A stretch of 64,000 nucleotides of DNA. Source: Euphorbia lathyris. Its lineage: Eukaryota; Streptophyta; Magnoliopsida; Malpighiales; Euphorbiaceae. Below, in pieces: positions 1 to 10,374 of this stretch. Where the stretch lies: contig NC_088914.1 in NCBI RefSeq assembly GCF_963576675.1, positions 13,867,001 through 13,931,000 of the forward strand, written 5' to 3'. A model generated the notes under the pieces. It was not told the origin of the DNA. It did no database searches and was given only the letters and a program-made list of their open reading frames with translations. Within the stretch, counting starts at the first letter, position 1, and every line of letters starts with the position of its first letter. The position numbers and the translations under genes are program-made.

Positions 1-1
1 A

Positions 2-816
2 CAAGGCATTCATCTATCTCAATCCAAATATGCCGGTGACATCCTTGGTCGGGTCAAAATGGATAGCTGCAAACCTTGTTCCACACCCATGGCCAGTTCG
101 CAAAACTTATCCAAAGAGCATGGCACACCACTTCCCTCCGGAAATGAATACAGGAGCATTGTCGGTGCACTTCAGTACCTTACACTAACACGTCCCGACA
201 TCTCCTTTCCCGTCAACAAGTTGTGCCAATTTCTTCATTGCCCAACTAACGAACACTGGAAGGGGGTCAAAAGAGTTCTTCGATATATACATGACACTCG
301 AACATTAGGAATTTCGTTTTCCTCAAAACCGATCAGTGCAATTCACTACTATTCTGACAGCGATTGGGGTGGCTGTCCGGATGATAGGCGATCCACGGGT
401 GCATTCTGTGTCTTCCTTGGCAATAATCTTGTCTCTTGGAACACCCGCAAACAACCAACCATTGCTCGCTCTTCCACTGAAAGTGAATACAAAGCCGTTG
501 CCAATGCTACAGCAGAATTACTTTGGATACAATCTCTACTTAAGGAGCTTCACTTCCCCATTCCTCGCCCCATTCAGTTATGGTGTGATAATGTTGGCGC
601 ATTTACCTTACGGTTAATCCGGTCTTCCATGCTCGAACTAAACATATTGAATTGGATTACCATTTTGTTCGTGAGCAAGTAAACAACGGATTCTTATCAG
701 TTCGATTCATTCCCACTGCGGATCAGACCGCTGACATTCTTACCAAGCCTCTATCGGGTCCTCGCTTCTTACTTCTGCGGAACAGACTCACAGTTCGTCC
801 ACCGCTTTCGGCTTGA
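2..816 (+). pseudogene. Ty1/copia pol tail (end of RT and RNase H)
   Basis: The C-terminal end of a copia polyprotein enters from the left edge. Early motifs are typical of the region after the reverse transcriptase (STPM near 85, then GALQYLTLTRPDI), followed by RNase H motifs (SDSDWGGCPDDRRSTG and the STESEYKAVA block near 475-495). Around position 600 the frame shifts. The matching tail, with NPVFHARTKHIELDYHF and the TADQTADILTKPL motif, continues in another frame to a TGA at 814-816. A purine-rich tract and an LTR follow at once, so this is the 3' end of a plus-strand element whose rest lies outside the window. The frameshift makes it non-functional. Confidence 0.9.
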
Positions 817-823
817 GGGGGGC

Positions 824-1025
824 TGTTAGTGTATAAACCGAAATACACTCCTCCCTCTACCACAACTCTTCATATTTATCTCTTTGATATACTGCACTTA
901 TCTCAAATGTATATAATTAAGAGTTGTAGTTTCAGTAGAACTAGTACTGTATAAATACCAACACTCTGTAACCCTAATTAATCAAGCAAATACAATTTAC
1001 CTCAATCAGTGTATTAGCATTTACA
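824..1025 (+). repeat. 3' LTR of the truncated copia element (approximate)
   Basis: The LTR begins with TGTTAGTGTATAAACCG just after the AGGGGGGC polypurine tract that follows the pol stop. A TATA-like TATAAATA lies near 950. The right edge is set at a CA dinucleotide near 1025 and is approximate, because the partner LTR is outside the window. Confidence 0.6.
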
Positions 1026-1215
1026 CTGTAGCTGTCAATCAGCAGATTTTAGCAAATAGCCGGTAAATTCAAACCAGCCCCAAGTCAAATTACTTTGTCT
1101 CCGTATAAACTAAAAATTGCCTTAAATTTTATAGTCCAATGGAGTATTGATAACACAAATTTTTTTAGCGTGTCTTTTAGAAAGTTTTGTTTTTTTTTCC
1201 CGAAAAAGAAGTATT

Positions 1216-1790
1216 AATTGTTTTCTATAGTTTTTCACGTTTTTACTATTCTTCGCGTTTTACCGTTTTACATATTTTTTTTGCGTGTTTATGTTTTGGG
1301 TTTTTTTAGAACAAACAGGAATTTTATTTACGATATATCAGCAGCCAAAACATCGATAAGAAACGGAGGTGGACATTCCCACTCTCCACGAACAGACATA
1401 GAATTATCGGTCCTATCCAAACAATGAGCCGCTACATTCGCTGAACGTTTAATGAATGAGATTGATACATTCTCAATCCTAGCCATAAGATCCCTACACT
1501 CTACAATTATCTCATAAAGATATGAAAGATGATTCTCCTTATTAAGAATAGTTGAACCACTAACAGACAATCAGATTGCACCATCACCCCGCCTAAGTTA
1601 GAATTTTTGGTGTTTTTTTATGTTAACATGTTTATATGTTTTTCACGTTTTCACCATTTTCCCCTTTTATTTCTTTTTTTTTTGTTTTTATTGTTTTATT
1701 GTCTTTTTTTGTGTTTTCACGTTCTTTGTGTTTTTATATTTTTTTTACTGTTTTTCGTATTTCCTCCAAACTAATATATATTTGAATAAT
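1216..1790. repeat. T-rich low-complexity sequence
   Basis: Plus-strand sequence dominated by T-runs with recurring words such as TTTTCACGTTTT and TTTTACCG. A LINE RNase H fragment (1328-1570) interrupts it. A similar T-rich tract lies at 18780-18966. No host gene is seen here; ORFs on the T-rich strand are compositional artefacts. Confidence 0.5.
1328..1570 (-). pseudogene. LINE-type RNase H (RVT_3-like) fragment
   Basis: An 80-aa minus-strand reading frame shows the end of the plant RNase H-like domain found at the C-terminus of non-LTR retrotransposon proteins and relatives: a CRDLMARIENVSISFIKRSA stretch followed by NVAAHCLDR. This corresponds to the usual F-V-R-R-x-A-N-x-x-A-H-x-L-A-R signature. 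No reverse transcriptase or endonuclease is seen beside it, so it is a short remnant. Assignment rests on motif memory only. Confidence 0.6.
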
Positions 1791-2534
1791 TTATTGTCAT
1801 AATTAAAATTTTAAAATAACTAAGAAATTACACTTGAGGTTAAAGATATATTTTAACTTACAAAACTAGTTATTTCAACTTATTTCATTCTTTTAACCAA
1901 ACATAGAAATAGTTATTCCTAAGGAATAGCTATTCTACTCTCTCATATTATATTCCTAAGGAATAACTATTCTATTCCATTCAATGATCCAAACGACAGC
2001 TTATTATCAAATAACTACTAACTAACATCAACTTACTCCAAGGTAATAACAATGAGCTAACATATCATGATAAGTAAAAATATATTTTATTCAATTGAAA
2101 TCTCAATATTTATTAATATTTTCTTAATATATTTAAAGTAATTGAATATATTAACAAAAAAACTAATATATAATTACTTTAAAATTAAAATAAACATATT
2201 GGATTTCATAAAATAGGTAGTTTATATAATCAGTTAGGCGATTATATAATCAATATGTTCATAAAATATATTAAAAACACAGATAAAAAAATTCTAATAT
2301 AAATTTGTTAAGAAAGAAACAATAGTTTATACTAGAACTTTAATTAATTAAACCATCCGATTAAGTTCATGTCTCAACAACAAACAACAAATCTAATAAT
2401 CGTAATTGAAAACTTCAATGAAAAAAGAAAAATAAAATCAAAATTGAAACAAACCCTCGAAACCCCAAATTAAGTGTTACCAACAACAAATAACAAACAA
2501 CAAATACACGAAACGAAACGAAACAAACCCTTAA

Positions 2535-3194
2535 TTAGACGATGATGGGTGCATCACGAACCTTTTGAAGCGCAAACCAAAGCTGATCATGAACCCTAAA
2601 CGACCAAAGCTGAACAACATCATCAACCTTAAAAAATGAATTCTCGTTCCTTTCGACAACATGATTCCAGCCGGTCCTCAAAGCATAAGAATAAGTTTTT
2701 TTCAACTTCCATTTAGTTAACTTCAAATCACTTTCATACCCGCAAGGTTCAATTAATTTCACATCCACTACCCGATTTTCATCCGTAAAAAAACCTTTAC
2801 ATTTTACTTGTTTCTCAGGGATTGTTAAACGATCATGATGCGAGTTTAAGTCTGTCACAAATAGCGATTTTGTTATGACTAATTCCAAATTAGTCCCTCC
2901 TTTTTCCGCTATTTTCGCCTTCAGTTCGCTCGATAAATCTGCAGTAATTACTTCTATCTCCTCCATCTTCTTCTTCTTACTGTTTTCCCCTTTCTTGAAT
3001 ACAGGTTTTCTTGGAGTCTCTTTGTGTATCGTTTTCTTAGGAGAAATCGTTTTCTTGGGGTCTTTTCGTACCCGATCGGCGAAGGCTTTTAAGAATCTTA
3101 TTTGTAGCAATTTTGTAGCCTGAGCCGGGTCGTCTAGTTGGTGAACTGTTTGAACAAGTCGGTGGAAAGAGTCGTCGGCGTCGGAAATACCCAT
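2535..3194 (-). CDS. B3 domain-containing protein (DUF313 type), copy 1
   Basis: A 219-aa intronless reading frame. Residues about 1-45 are an alpha-helical N-terminus, 45-80 are Lys-rich and could act as a nuclear signal, and about 104-213 resemble the plant B3 DNA-binding fold of the DUF313/At-type subfamily: LTIPEKQVK, VKLIEP, LKLTKWKLKKTYSYALRTGW and the closing KVDDVVQLWSFRV and LWFALQK. Members are presumed nuclear DNA-binding proteins; targets are unknown. It differs from copy 2 (11541-12230) at 14 of 219 aligned residues. Copy 2 has an extra N-terminal Met; here the equivalent upstream frame reads MLFTMV then TAG, so the start at 3194 is the first usable in-frame Met after that stop. 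No signs of decay in the B3 part. Confidence 0.8.
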   Translation of the reverse strand: MGISDADDSFHRLVQTVHQLDDPAQATKLLQIRFLKAFADRVRKDPKKTISPKKTIHKETPRKPVFKKGENSKKKKMEEIEVITADLSSELKAKIAEKGGTNLELVITKSLFVTDLNSHHDRLTIPEKQVKCKGFFTDENRVVDVKLIEPCGYESDLKLTKWKLKKTYSYALRTGWNHVVERNENSFFKVDDVVQLWSFRVHDQLWFALQKVRDAPIIV

Positions 3195-3721
3195 CGGAGG
3201 TACCTAAACCATGGTAAAAAGCATACTGGAAAGTTGATCTTGCCAATTTTGAACCTTTAGCACCTTATTAGTTGATTTGGTAGAGTTCGAAGTTGACATG
3301 GCACCGCCGAGTCAAAACATGTTTCATACCATGTCAGCATATATGGGCGTCGGATGTCTAAAATTGACAAGTTTAGATGCATGATAGAGTCAAAATTATT
3401 GCTTTAACACGGTAAATAGTACGTGTATTGAATGTTATTTCCTAATTGCAATTTCCAGGTTTCTCATGTTACATCAGTGGAAGGATTGGGAATCCTTGAC
3501 TGCTCTACACAAGTCTCATGTATAAGTTTTATTGTCAGTCTTTTCATTATATTTAATTGTTTCACTCTTTTTCTTTGTCTGTCAATGCAGTTAGTTTCGA
3601 GACGTGGCATCTCGAGTTGATTGCATGAACTATTGTACTGATATCATCATGTAGGTACTTGCTACTCAAGACATGGCCAGATTTTGTTGAATCTTCTGAA
3701 GCTGCCAATCAGAAGGTACCA

Positions 3722-4128
3722 TGATAGGTCCCAGTTAGAAAAAATAGAATAATATTCTTTTAAGGTAAGAATTCACCACAATTTGTTTGGTTGAATGATC
3801 ATGCCTTTCCATTAACTTCAAGGGATTTAAATACAAAAGCAAATAACAACTGCATCCTATTTTCTAGGAAAGTAAATAACATCAGATAATGGCTTCAACA
3901 GCCATATTCTATTCACTCAACTAACTCCTTAAATCAAGGATCCTTAATGCCCACTAAAACAAACACTAACAGCTGCACTAATTAAATAACATAAACAAAT
4001 ACTAATAAAAGGAAATGGTCCACGTGAAACTTGACTTGTGGAATATCAGTCCATGTCTTCTTTCTTCAACTTAATCCAAATACTTAGGATTCTTTTTAGG
4101 TACCCTTTGTGATTTCCGAATCCTAACA
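3722..4128 (-). repeat. Gypsy 3' LTR (left)
   Basis: Begins TGATAGGTCCCAG and ends CCTAACA on the plus strand. It matches 8497-8903 over 407 bp. Differences seen include CAGT-T/C-AG near the start, AACA/GGCTGC, CCAC/TGTG and TTTCC/TGAA near the end. The internal region starts at 4129. Confidence 0.93.
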
Positions 4129-5210
4129 TTACCCTCCCCATTAAGAGCAACCTTGTCCTCAAGGTTGGTGATAACAAATTTTTCAAGTAATTCTTCCGTA
4201 TTTTCCCACGCGGCATCTTCAATAGGTAAGCCTTTCCACTGAACGAGGCTTTCCTCAACATTGACACTCCCTTGCTGAACCCACCGGTTTTCAATTATTG
4301 CTGCAGGTTGAGGTGCTATTTCTCCATCAACTGTCAATGGAGGAAGAGTAGGATTGGTTTGCATATGATCGCCCACAAATTTTCTGAGCAGAGAAACATG
4401 AAAAACATTGTGAATTCTGGCTCCATCGGGCAACTTTAGCTAATATGCTACTGTCCCAATTTTGTCGATAATCTAGAATGGCCCATAGTAGATGCTAGCT
4501 AGCTTGTGACAAGCTCTTTTGTATACGGAAGTTTGGCGAAATGGCTGCAACTTCAGAAACACATATTCTCCAACTTGGAATTCTATGTCACGTCTTTTCA
4601 GATCATCCCTCTGTTTCATCTGGTTGCGAGCATCATGGAGGTTTACCTTTAGCTGTTGTAAGATCACATCCCTATCAGCTAGCATTTGATCCACTTCATC
4701 CACCTTAGAAGTGCCTGGTTCATATGTTGGTATTCCTGGATATGGACGTCCATACAATGCTTGAAATGGAGTCATCTTGGTTAAGGCATGGAAAGACGTG
4801 TTGTACCAATATTCTGCCCAGGGTAGGAAGGTGGTCCATTTGCGGGGCTGTTGAGCAGTGAAGCATCGGAGGTATTGTTCAAGACAGCGATTTGTGACCT
4901 CTGTTTGGCCATCAGTTTGGGGGTGGTAGGAAGAGCTCATATTTAATTTGGTACCGGAAAGGTTAAAAAATTCTCGCCAGAAATTACTAGTAAAAGTTGG
5001 ATCACGGTCACTTACAATTGAACGCGGCAGACCATGCAACTTGATCACATGATCAATAAATTTCTTAGCGATGACCTTTGCAGTATAGGGGTGGGAAATT
5101 GGAATGAAGTGGCTGTATTTGGTAAGGCGGTCAACGACTACGAGAATCGTATTGAAGCCATGGGAAGGGGGCAGGCCTTCAATGAAATCCATGGAAATAT
5201 CTTCCCACAC
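4071..5210 (-). pseudogene. Gypsy integrase core and chromodomain
   Basis: The minus-strand frame from 5210 gives the integrase catalytic core: the first Asp in ISMDFIEGLPPS, the second in IVSDRDPTF, and the Glu in HPQTDGQTEVTN. After stops near 4473 and 4437 the same frame continues with VFHVSLLRKF and a chromodomain-like ESLVQWKGLPIEDAAWEN (4433-4071). The chromodomain is the part thought to direct integration to particular chromatin. The stops break the protein. Confidence 0.88.
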
Positions 5211-5270
5211 TTGACAAGGGATAGGGAGGGGTTGTAATAGGCCGGCGGGGTGTTGGGTAAGGACTTTGTT

Positions 5271-7136
5271 TCATTGGCAGATGTCACAAGAGGTGATGTA
5301 TTTCTTTATAGTTTGATGCATGGATGGCCAATAAAATTGGCTGGCAATTCTTTTGTAAGTTCGCAAAGTACCTGAATGACCGCCGAAGGGCGAGTCATGG
5401 AATTCTTTCAGTAAAAGCTCAATAAGTGTGGACTGTGGTGGAATAACAACTCGGTTTTTGTAATAAACCAGACCATTCCTCCATGAATATGGTTCTCCTG
5501 GTTTCTCACGGGCATGCTTGGTAATAGATAGCATATATGGGTGGTTCTCTGCTTCCTTCTTCAACATGTCCCATAGGGAAGTCATGGGTATAGAGATGTT
5601 GTTCAAACACGGGCTGCCATTCACCCTTGACAATGCATCAGCAGCTTTATTTTCTATCCCTGGCTTATATATTATTTCATAGTCGTACCCTAAAAGCTTG
5701 GCCACCCACTTTTGTTGTTCTAGTGTTGCTACTCGCTGCTCCAATAGAAATTTCAAGGCTCGCTGATCAGTATGAATAAAAAATTTCCTTCCAAGCAAGT
5801 AGGGACGCCATGTGCGGATTGCTTCGATAATTGCCAACATTTCCTTGGCATAGACTGACCATGTCTGTTTCGCAATTCCAAGGGCGCGACTCATGTAGGC
5901 AATCGGTCGGAATTGCTGCATAAGGACTGCTCCGATGCCGCCATGGGATGCATCAGTCTCTATAATGAAGGGCTGCTCAAAATCTGGCATGGCTAATGTT
6001 GGGGTGCTGGTCATAGCATTTTTCAACTCCAAGAATGCGTGATATGCTTCTTGTCCCCATGTGAATTGCCCCTTTTTCAATAAGTTGGTCAAGGGTCGGG
6101 CGATAACTCCATAATTCCGCACAAATTTGCGATAGTAACCTGTCAAGCCTAAAAATCCACGCAATTCTGAAACATTAGTAGGACGGGGCCATTTTACCAT
6201 GGCCTGAATTTTTGATTCATCCACCTTCACACCATGGGAAGTGACAATATGGCCAAGATACTCAATTTCTTGTTGCCCAAAAGCACATTTTTTTAGTTTC
6301 ACATACAGCTCATTATGCCTCAAAATTTCAAAAACCTTTTTTACATGTTCAATATGCTGGGACCAATTGGGGCTATAAATAAGGATGTCATCAAAGAATA
6401 CGAGGATGAATTTTCTGAGATACGGATAAAAAATGGAATTCATAAGGGCTTGGAAAGTTGAAGGTGCATTGCAAAGGCCAAACGGCATAACTAAGTATTC
6501 GTAATGGCCATTGTGGGTTCTAAATGCAGTTTTAGTAATGTCAAAGGGATGAACTCGTACCTGGTGATATCCCGCCCTCAAATCGAGTTTGGTAAAGTAA
6601 GAAGCTCCATGTAGCTCATCTAACATGTCATCAATTGTAGGGATAGGAAAACGATCTTTAATAGTAACAGCGTTCAAAGCTCTATAATCCGTGCAAAAAC
6701 GCCAAGAACCATCCTTTTTTTAACAAGTAAAACAGGAGAGGAAAATGGACTAGTACTAGGACGGATTAACGCTAATTGTAGCATATTATGAACTTGTTTT
6801 TCAATTTCAGATTTTTGAAAGTAGGCATACCTGTATGGGCGCACGTTCACTGGCTCAGCTCCTTCTTTGAGAGTAATTTTGTGCTCAATTTCTCGCTAGG
6901 GGGGGAAGCTTATTTGGTTCTGCAAAGATATCCCCAAATGCATCCAATAAATTCTGCATATCTGTGGCAATTTGTTGTTCCCCGCCATCACGAACTGTCT
7001 GGATGCTTATGGCATAGACAGAGCATCCATGTTTTGAATTCTTCAGCACTGACTTGGCAGTAGATACCCCAAGAGGAGGACTGTCCAACCCGTGGAGCTG
7101 ATGTTGTTTCCCACCCCACATAAAATCCATGGTCAT
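5271..7136 (-). pseudogene. Gypsy reverse transcriptase, RNase H and integrase zinc-binding region
   Basis: The frame 6677-5271 (468 codons) carries RT with FTKLDLRAGYHQVRV and the active-site FFDDILIYS (the usual Tyr replaced by Phe), then RNase H (IIETDASHGGIGAVLMQ and FIHTDQRALKFLL), then the H-H-C-C integrase finger (HDSPFGGHSG to CDICQ). The stop at 5271 reads TGA where relatives have Arg, consistent with CGA to TGA. The frame 7136-6885 is the linker between protease and RT. A frameshift separates this part from gag-protease. Confidence 0.9.
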
Positions 7137-7347
7137 CTTCTTCCAATCACATGTTACTTTCCCCCAATAACTCCAACCAATGTATTCCCAAAACCATATC
7201 CAAACGCATTAAAGGCAAGGCATAAAGAGTAATTGAGAATGGAATACCTTAAACAATTATCTTCACGTTGTCAAAACGGCGTTCGCACGTCAAGTTGTTG
7301 CCATTAGCAATTTTCACAGCAAAAGGGTGTGTGGCTAGGATAGGTAA

Positions 7348-8457
7348 TTAAAGAAATTGGGCCACTTTATCATTGATGAAGTTATGTGTGGATCCACTGT
7401 CAATGAGAACATTCAGCACATGTGAGCCAATCTTTGCCTTGACCCTCATAGTTCTGTTCCCTGCGCAACCTGATAAGGCATGTAAAGAAATCTCTGGCAA
7501 TCCCTCCTCAACTTCCAAGTCATCAGTGCCCAGATTGTCGTTATCCTCAGCTGTTAGTAGCAATATTTTAGGAGATTGACATCGATGGCCTGGTGTGAAT
7601 CTCTCATCGCAATTAAAACATAAACCTCGTGCCCTCCTTTTCTGCATTTCTTCCCAAGTGAGGCGCTTAGTAGGCATGGTTATAGCCTTCTTGAGTGGAG
7701 AAGTCTCAAAGGATGCTTGGTTGAATGGTTTTGAAAATTGACGTTGTTTCTGTAGCTGCTGATCTTTCATTCTAGCATATTCAATTGCGTCTTTAAGAGT
7801 TTTTGGTTTAAATAACCAGATTGCATCCGCTATTTCTGGTTTGAGACCTCCCATAAACGTCCCTACCAAAGCCCTTTGTGTCCATCCATGAACCCTGTTC
7901 CTCAGCTTCTCAAACTGCCTCTGATATTCTCGCAACGAACCTGTCTGCTTTATTTTTGATAAAGCTTCATCGAAATTTTCTCCCTCTGCTGGACCGAACC
8001 TCGCCCATAGCTCTTCAACGAATGTTTCCCATGTGACCACCCTGCCATCATTTTTATACGCCTTCTTAAGCCACTTCCACCATTCATTAGCTTCACCTTC
8101 TAAATGATAAGAGGCTAGGGGCACCTTTTTGGACTCAGCTGTCATTTGAAAGTCGAAGTATTGTTCAGCTCTGGTGTGCTAAATAGTTGGATCATCTCCT
8201 TGGAATTTTGGAAATTCCAGTTTAGCTGGTCTGGATTCGAACATCGGCCTGTGTTCGTCATATGTTCCTTCTTTTTTGAGTGACGAGGTCTCCGGGTCTG
8301 TCGCTTTTTCTTCCAATATCACGTTGAACAGTTTAGTGATAGTGGACTCCAGCCTTTGCAATCTCTCCACGAGACTATTTTCCATGGAATTGAACCCTTG
8401 CTGTAAGAGCTCAATTTTCTCTTCTGCTCTCTCAATTCTTTCTTTGTTTGATGCCAT
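7348..8457 (-). pseudogene. Gypsy gag and aspartic protease
   Basis: The start is taken at the ATG of MASNKERIERAEEK (8457). The capsid region contains YHLEGEANEWWKWL and the linker to a zinc knuckle-like CFNCDERFTPGHRC. The protease active site is VLIDSGSTHNFI. An in-frame TAG near 8176-8178 splits gag just before HTRAEQYF, where relatives have Trp, and the frame ends at 7348 soon after the protease. It is translated in a different frame from RT. Confidence 0.88.
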
Positions 8458-8465
8458 AGTAACCT

Positions 8466-8505
8466 GCTCTGATACCAATGATAGGTCTGATACCAATGAT
8501 AGGTC
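8466..8505 (-). promoter_or_regulatory. Gypsy primer-binding site, with an 18-bp tandem duplication
   Basis: The reverse complement of 8466-8477 is TGGTATCAGAGC, the sequence pairing with the 3' end of initiator tRNA-Met. The 18-bp unit TGATACCAATGATAGGTC is present twice in tandem (8470-8487 and 8488-8505), so the LTR end plus part of the primer site is duplicated. Confidence 0.85.
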
Positions 8506-8903
8506 CCAGTCAGAACAAATAGAATAATATTCTTTTAGGGTAAGAATTCACCACAATTTGTTTGGTTGAATGATCATGCCTTTCCATTAACTTCAAGGGA
8601 TTTAAATACAAAAGCAAATAACAACTGCATCCTATTTTCTAGGAAAGTAAATAACATCAGATAATGGCTTCAACAGCCATATTCTATTCACTCAACTAAC
8701 TCCTTAAATCAAGGATCCTTAATGCCCACTAAAACAAACACTAACGGCTGCACTAATTAAATAACATAAACAAATACTAATAAAAGGAAATGGTCCATGT
8801 GAAACTTGACTTGTGGAATATCAGTCCATGTCTTCTTTCTTCAACTTAATCCAAATACTTAGGATTCTTTTTAGGTACCCTTTGTGATTTCTGAATCCTA
8901 ACA
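8497..8903 (-). repeat. Gypsy 5' LTR (right)
   Basis: This is the second 407-bp LTR. It begins TGATAGGTCCCAG and ends CCTAACA, next to the TSD TACCA. In element orientation it is the promoter LTR, followed by the primer-binding site and gag. Confidence 0.93.
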
Positions 8904-9900
8904 TACCATAACTCAATGCTTTTGCCTGTATTTACAAATGGTGAATGCGATACACGAACATTGTAAAGCCTTCGTAAATTTCGTACATGTTCTATCTTGA
9001 CTATATTTTTCTGGTTTCTTGCCGGATAAACCTTGTCATCGGTCCTTACATTGTAGTTTCATTCTTGCCTGGTATTAGTGAGGTTAGTCATTCATCAAAA
9101 GTTCATCTTCCTTTTAGTTTACGTGAATCACGATATTGAAGTAAACACGTGCCCTCGTGGATTGCTAGGAACTCCTTTTCCATGGTGCATTGCTACCAAT
9201 CTTCGGAATGGATTGGAAGAGTGCTTTGCTATCTGCTTCTGTATTCGGTGTTCTGCACTTGGGTAGCGGTCGAAAATACTCCTTTGCTATCTGGTATTCA
9301 TCTTCTAAAATCAATGCTCAGAAGAATTCTGTTATGATGCTGTTGAAACAGCCTTACATTTTGGATTGACATTAATTGTTGCAGGGCAACCTTTGTCGGG
9401 CTGGTGTACGGCTACGCTGCAATAGTGTCGTCGAGCATCGTTGTACCGATGGCTTCTCATGCGCTGAATAATCTGGTCGGTGGGATCTTGTGGCGAAACA
9501 GATCGAAGAGTTTGACAAACTCAGTAGAGTAGATATGGAAGGGGTTTCTTATGTGTCTTGTTTCGTGTACATAGAAATAGATGAGGCTAATTAGAAAACC
9601 CATTTGTTGTTTGTTATGTTACCGTTAGCGGTTTGTTATGAATGGTGAAATTTGCATCAAGTTCTTCCGTTATTTAGCATGAATTGTTGATTGTGAGCAT
9701 GGACTGGTGTTTGTTTTAATTTTTCGGAATTGCTTTTTACATTTTAATTATGAAGAGTACATAAAAAGTATTTAGTAATTTTTCGAAACAATTACTTTTA
9801 GTAAAAAAAATTAACTAACATGTACTATCTATCAATGAGCGCCAAATCAAATTACTTTTTTGGTTCCATATAAACTAAAAATTGTCTTAAATATTAATAA

Positions 9901-10374
9901 GGCAAAAAGCATAATAAAGTTCATGAACTTTGGCTGTTTTAAGGATTTAGCCCCTGATCATTTATTTTTTTATATTGGGCTCTTGACCATTGATTCTATT
10001 ATAGATTAGACTTTTATTTAACTTTTTCGTTGAGTTTGGACTGCATATTTGGTTAGGGAGATTTGACTTGTTGACATGGATGAATAAAAATAAGAATTCA
10101 TTGACTAGGAGTGATAAAAATTAAAAACTAAAACAAAATTATAGAAATTAATTTCCAGTATATTCTTTCAAACTCGATTTTTTCTCTCTCCCATTTTGTG
10201 ATTTTCAACATTAGAATCGACAAATCGATTTTCTCATCTCCTAAACTCGACAAAAAAAGTTAAATAAGGGGAAATCCATAACAAAATCAATGATTAGGAG
10301 CTCAATATGAAAAAATAATTATTTAGGGGCTTGATCCTTAAAGTTCAGACACTTAATTATGCTTTTTTTTTTTC
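9901..10374. mobile_element. Mutator-type MITE, 9-bp TSD
   Basis: A 474-bp element beginning GGCAAAAAGCATAATAAAG, with inverted ends that pair across nearly the whole length (GCCCCTGATCATTTA on the left against the complement of TTATTTAGGGGCTTGATCC on the right). It is flanked by the perfect 9-bp repeat TATTAATAA (9892-9900 and 10375-10383). The 9-bp TSD and long TIRs point to the Mutator superfamily. It shares its first bases with the larger element at 19246-19992. It carries no coding sequence. Confidence 0.88.

Larger units (their letters stand above)
1078..3240. repeat. Segmental duplication, copy 1
   Basis: The stretch 1078-1220 matches about 9840-10450 after removal of the MITE at 9901-10374: both carry ACTAAAAATTG and GCGTGTCTTTTAGAAA followed by a T-run. 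From about 2220 to 3240 it matches about 11210-12240, which includes the B3 gene and its flank. Similarity stops just upstream of the B3 gene. Part of copy 1 (1216-1790) differs because it holds T-rich sequence and a LINE fragment. Confidence 0.8.
3722..8903 (-). mobile_element. Ty3/gypsy chromovirus (Reina-like size), complete but non-coding
   Basis: A 5182-bp LTR retrotransposon flanked by the 5-bp TSD TACCA (3717-3721 and 8904-8908). Both LTRs are 407 bp and differ at about six positions by eye, implying a fairly recent insertion. Gene order on the minus strand is gag, protease, RT, RNase H, integrase, chromodomain. Small size, short LTRs, the initiator-Met tRNA primer site and the chromodomain suggest the Reina group of chromoviruses; the clade is inferred. 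The reading frame has several stops and a frameshift, so it could move only with help in trans. Confidence 0.95.
3591..9532 (+). pseudogene. CPBP-family intramembrane (CAAX-type) protease pseudogene, 5' truncated
   Basis: Four exon-like pieces encode the C-terminal half of a plant CPBP/type II CAAX prenyl endopeptidase-like membrane protein. Exon a is 3591-3715 (ETWHLELIA, an in-frame TGA, then TIVLISSCRYLLLKTWPDF). Exon b ends at 9082 (IVVSFLPGISE); its acceptor near 9025 is unclear. Exon c is 9169-9293 (ELLFHGALLPIFGMDW, then FGVLHLGSGRKYSFAIW). Exon d is 9385-9532 (ATFVGLVYGYAAIVSSSI, then PMASHALNNLVGGILWR). The family motif EExxxR reads E-E-L-L-F-H, with His replacing Arg. The second motif FGVLH and the third, with H and N, are kept. 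Truncation, the stop codon, the Arg-to-His change and a gypsy insertion in the intron after exon a all argue for a dead gene. Confidence 0.75.

Noticed and set aside
1620..1802. 60-aa Phe-rich ORF
   Set aside because: Same artefact of T-rich low-complexity DNA.
7373..7579. Plus-strand ORFs across 5034-8527 opposite the gypsy element
   Set aside because: Shadows of gag and pol on the other strand.
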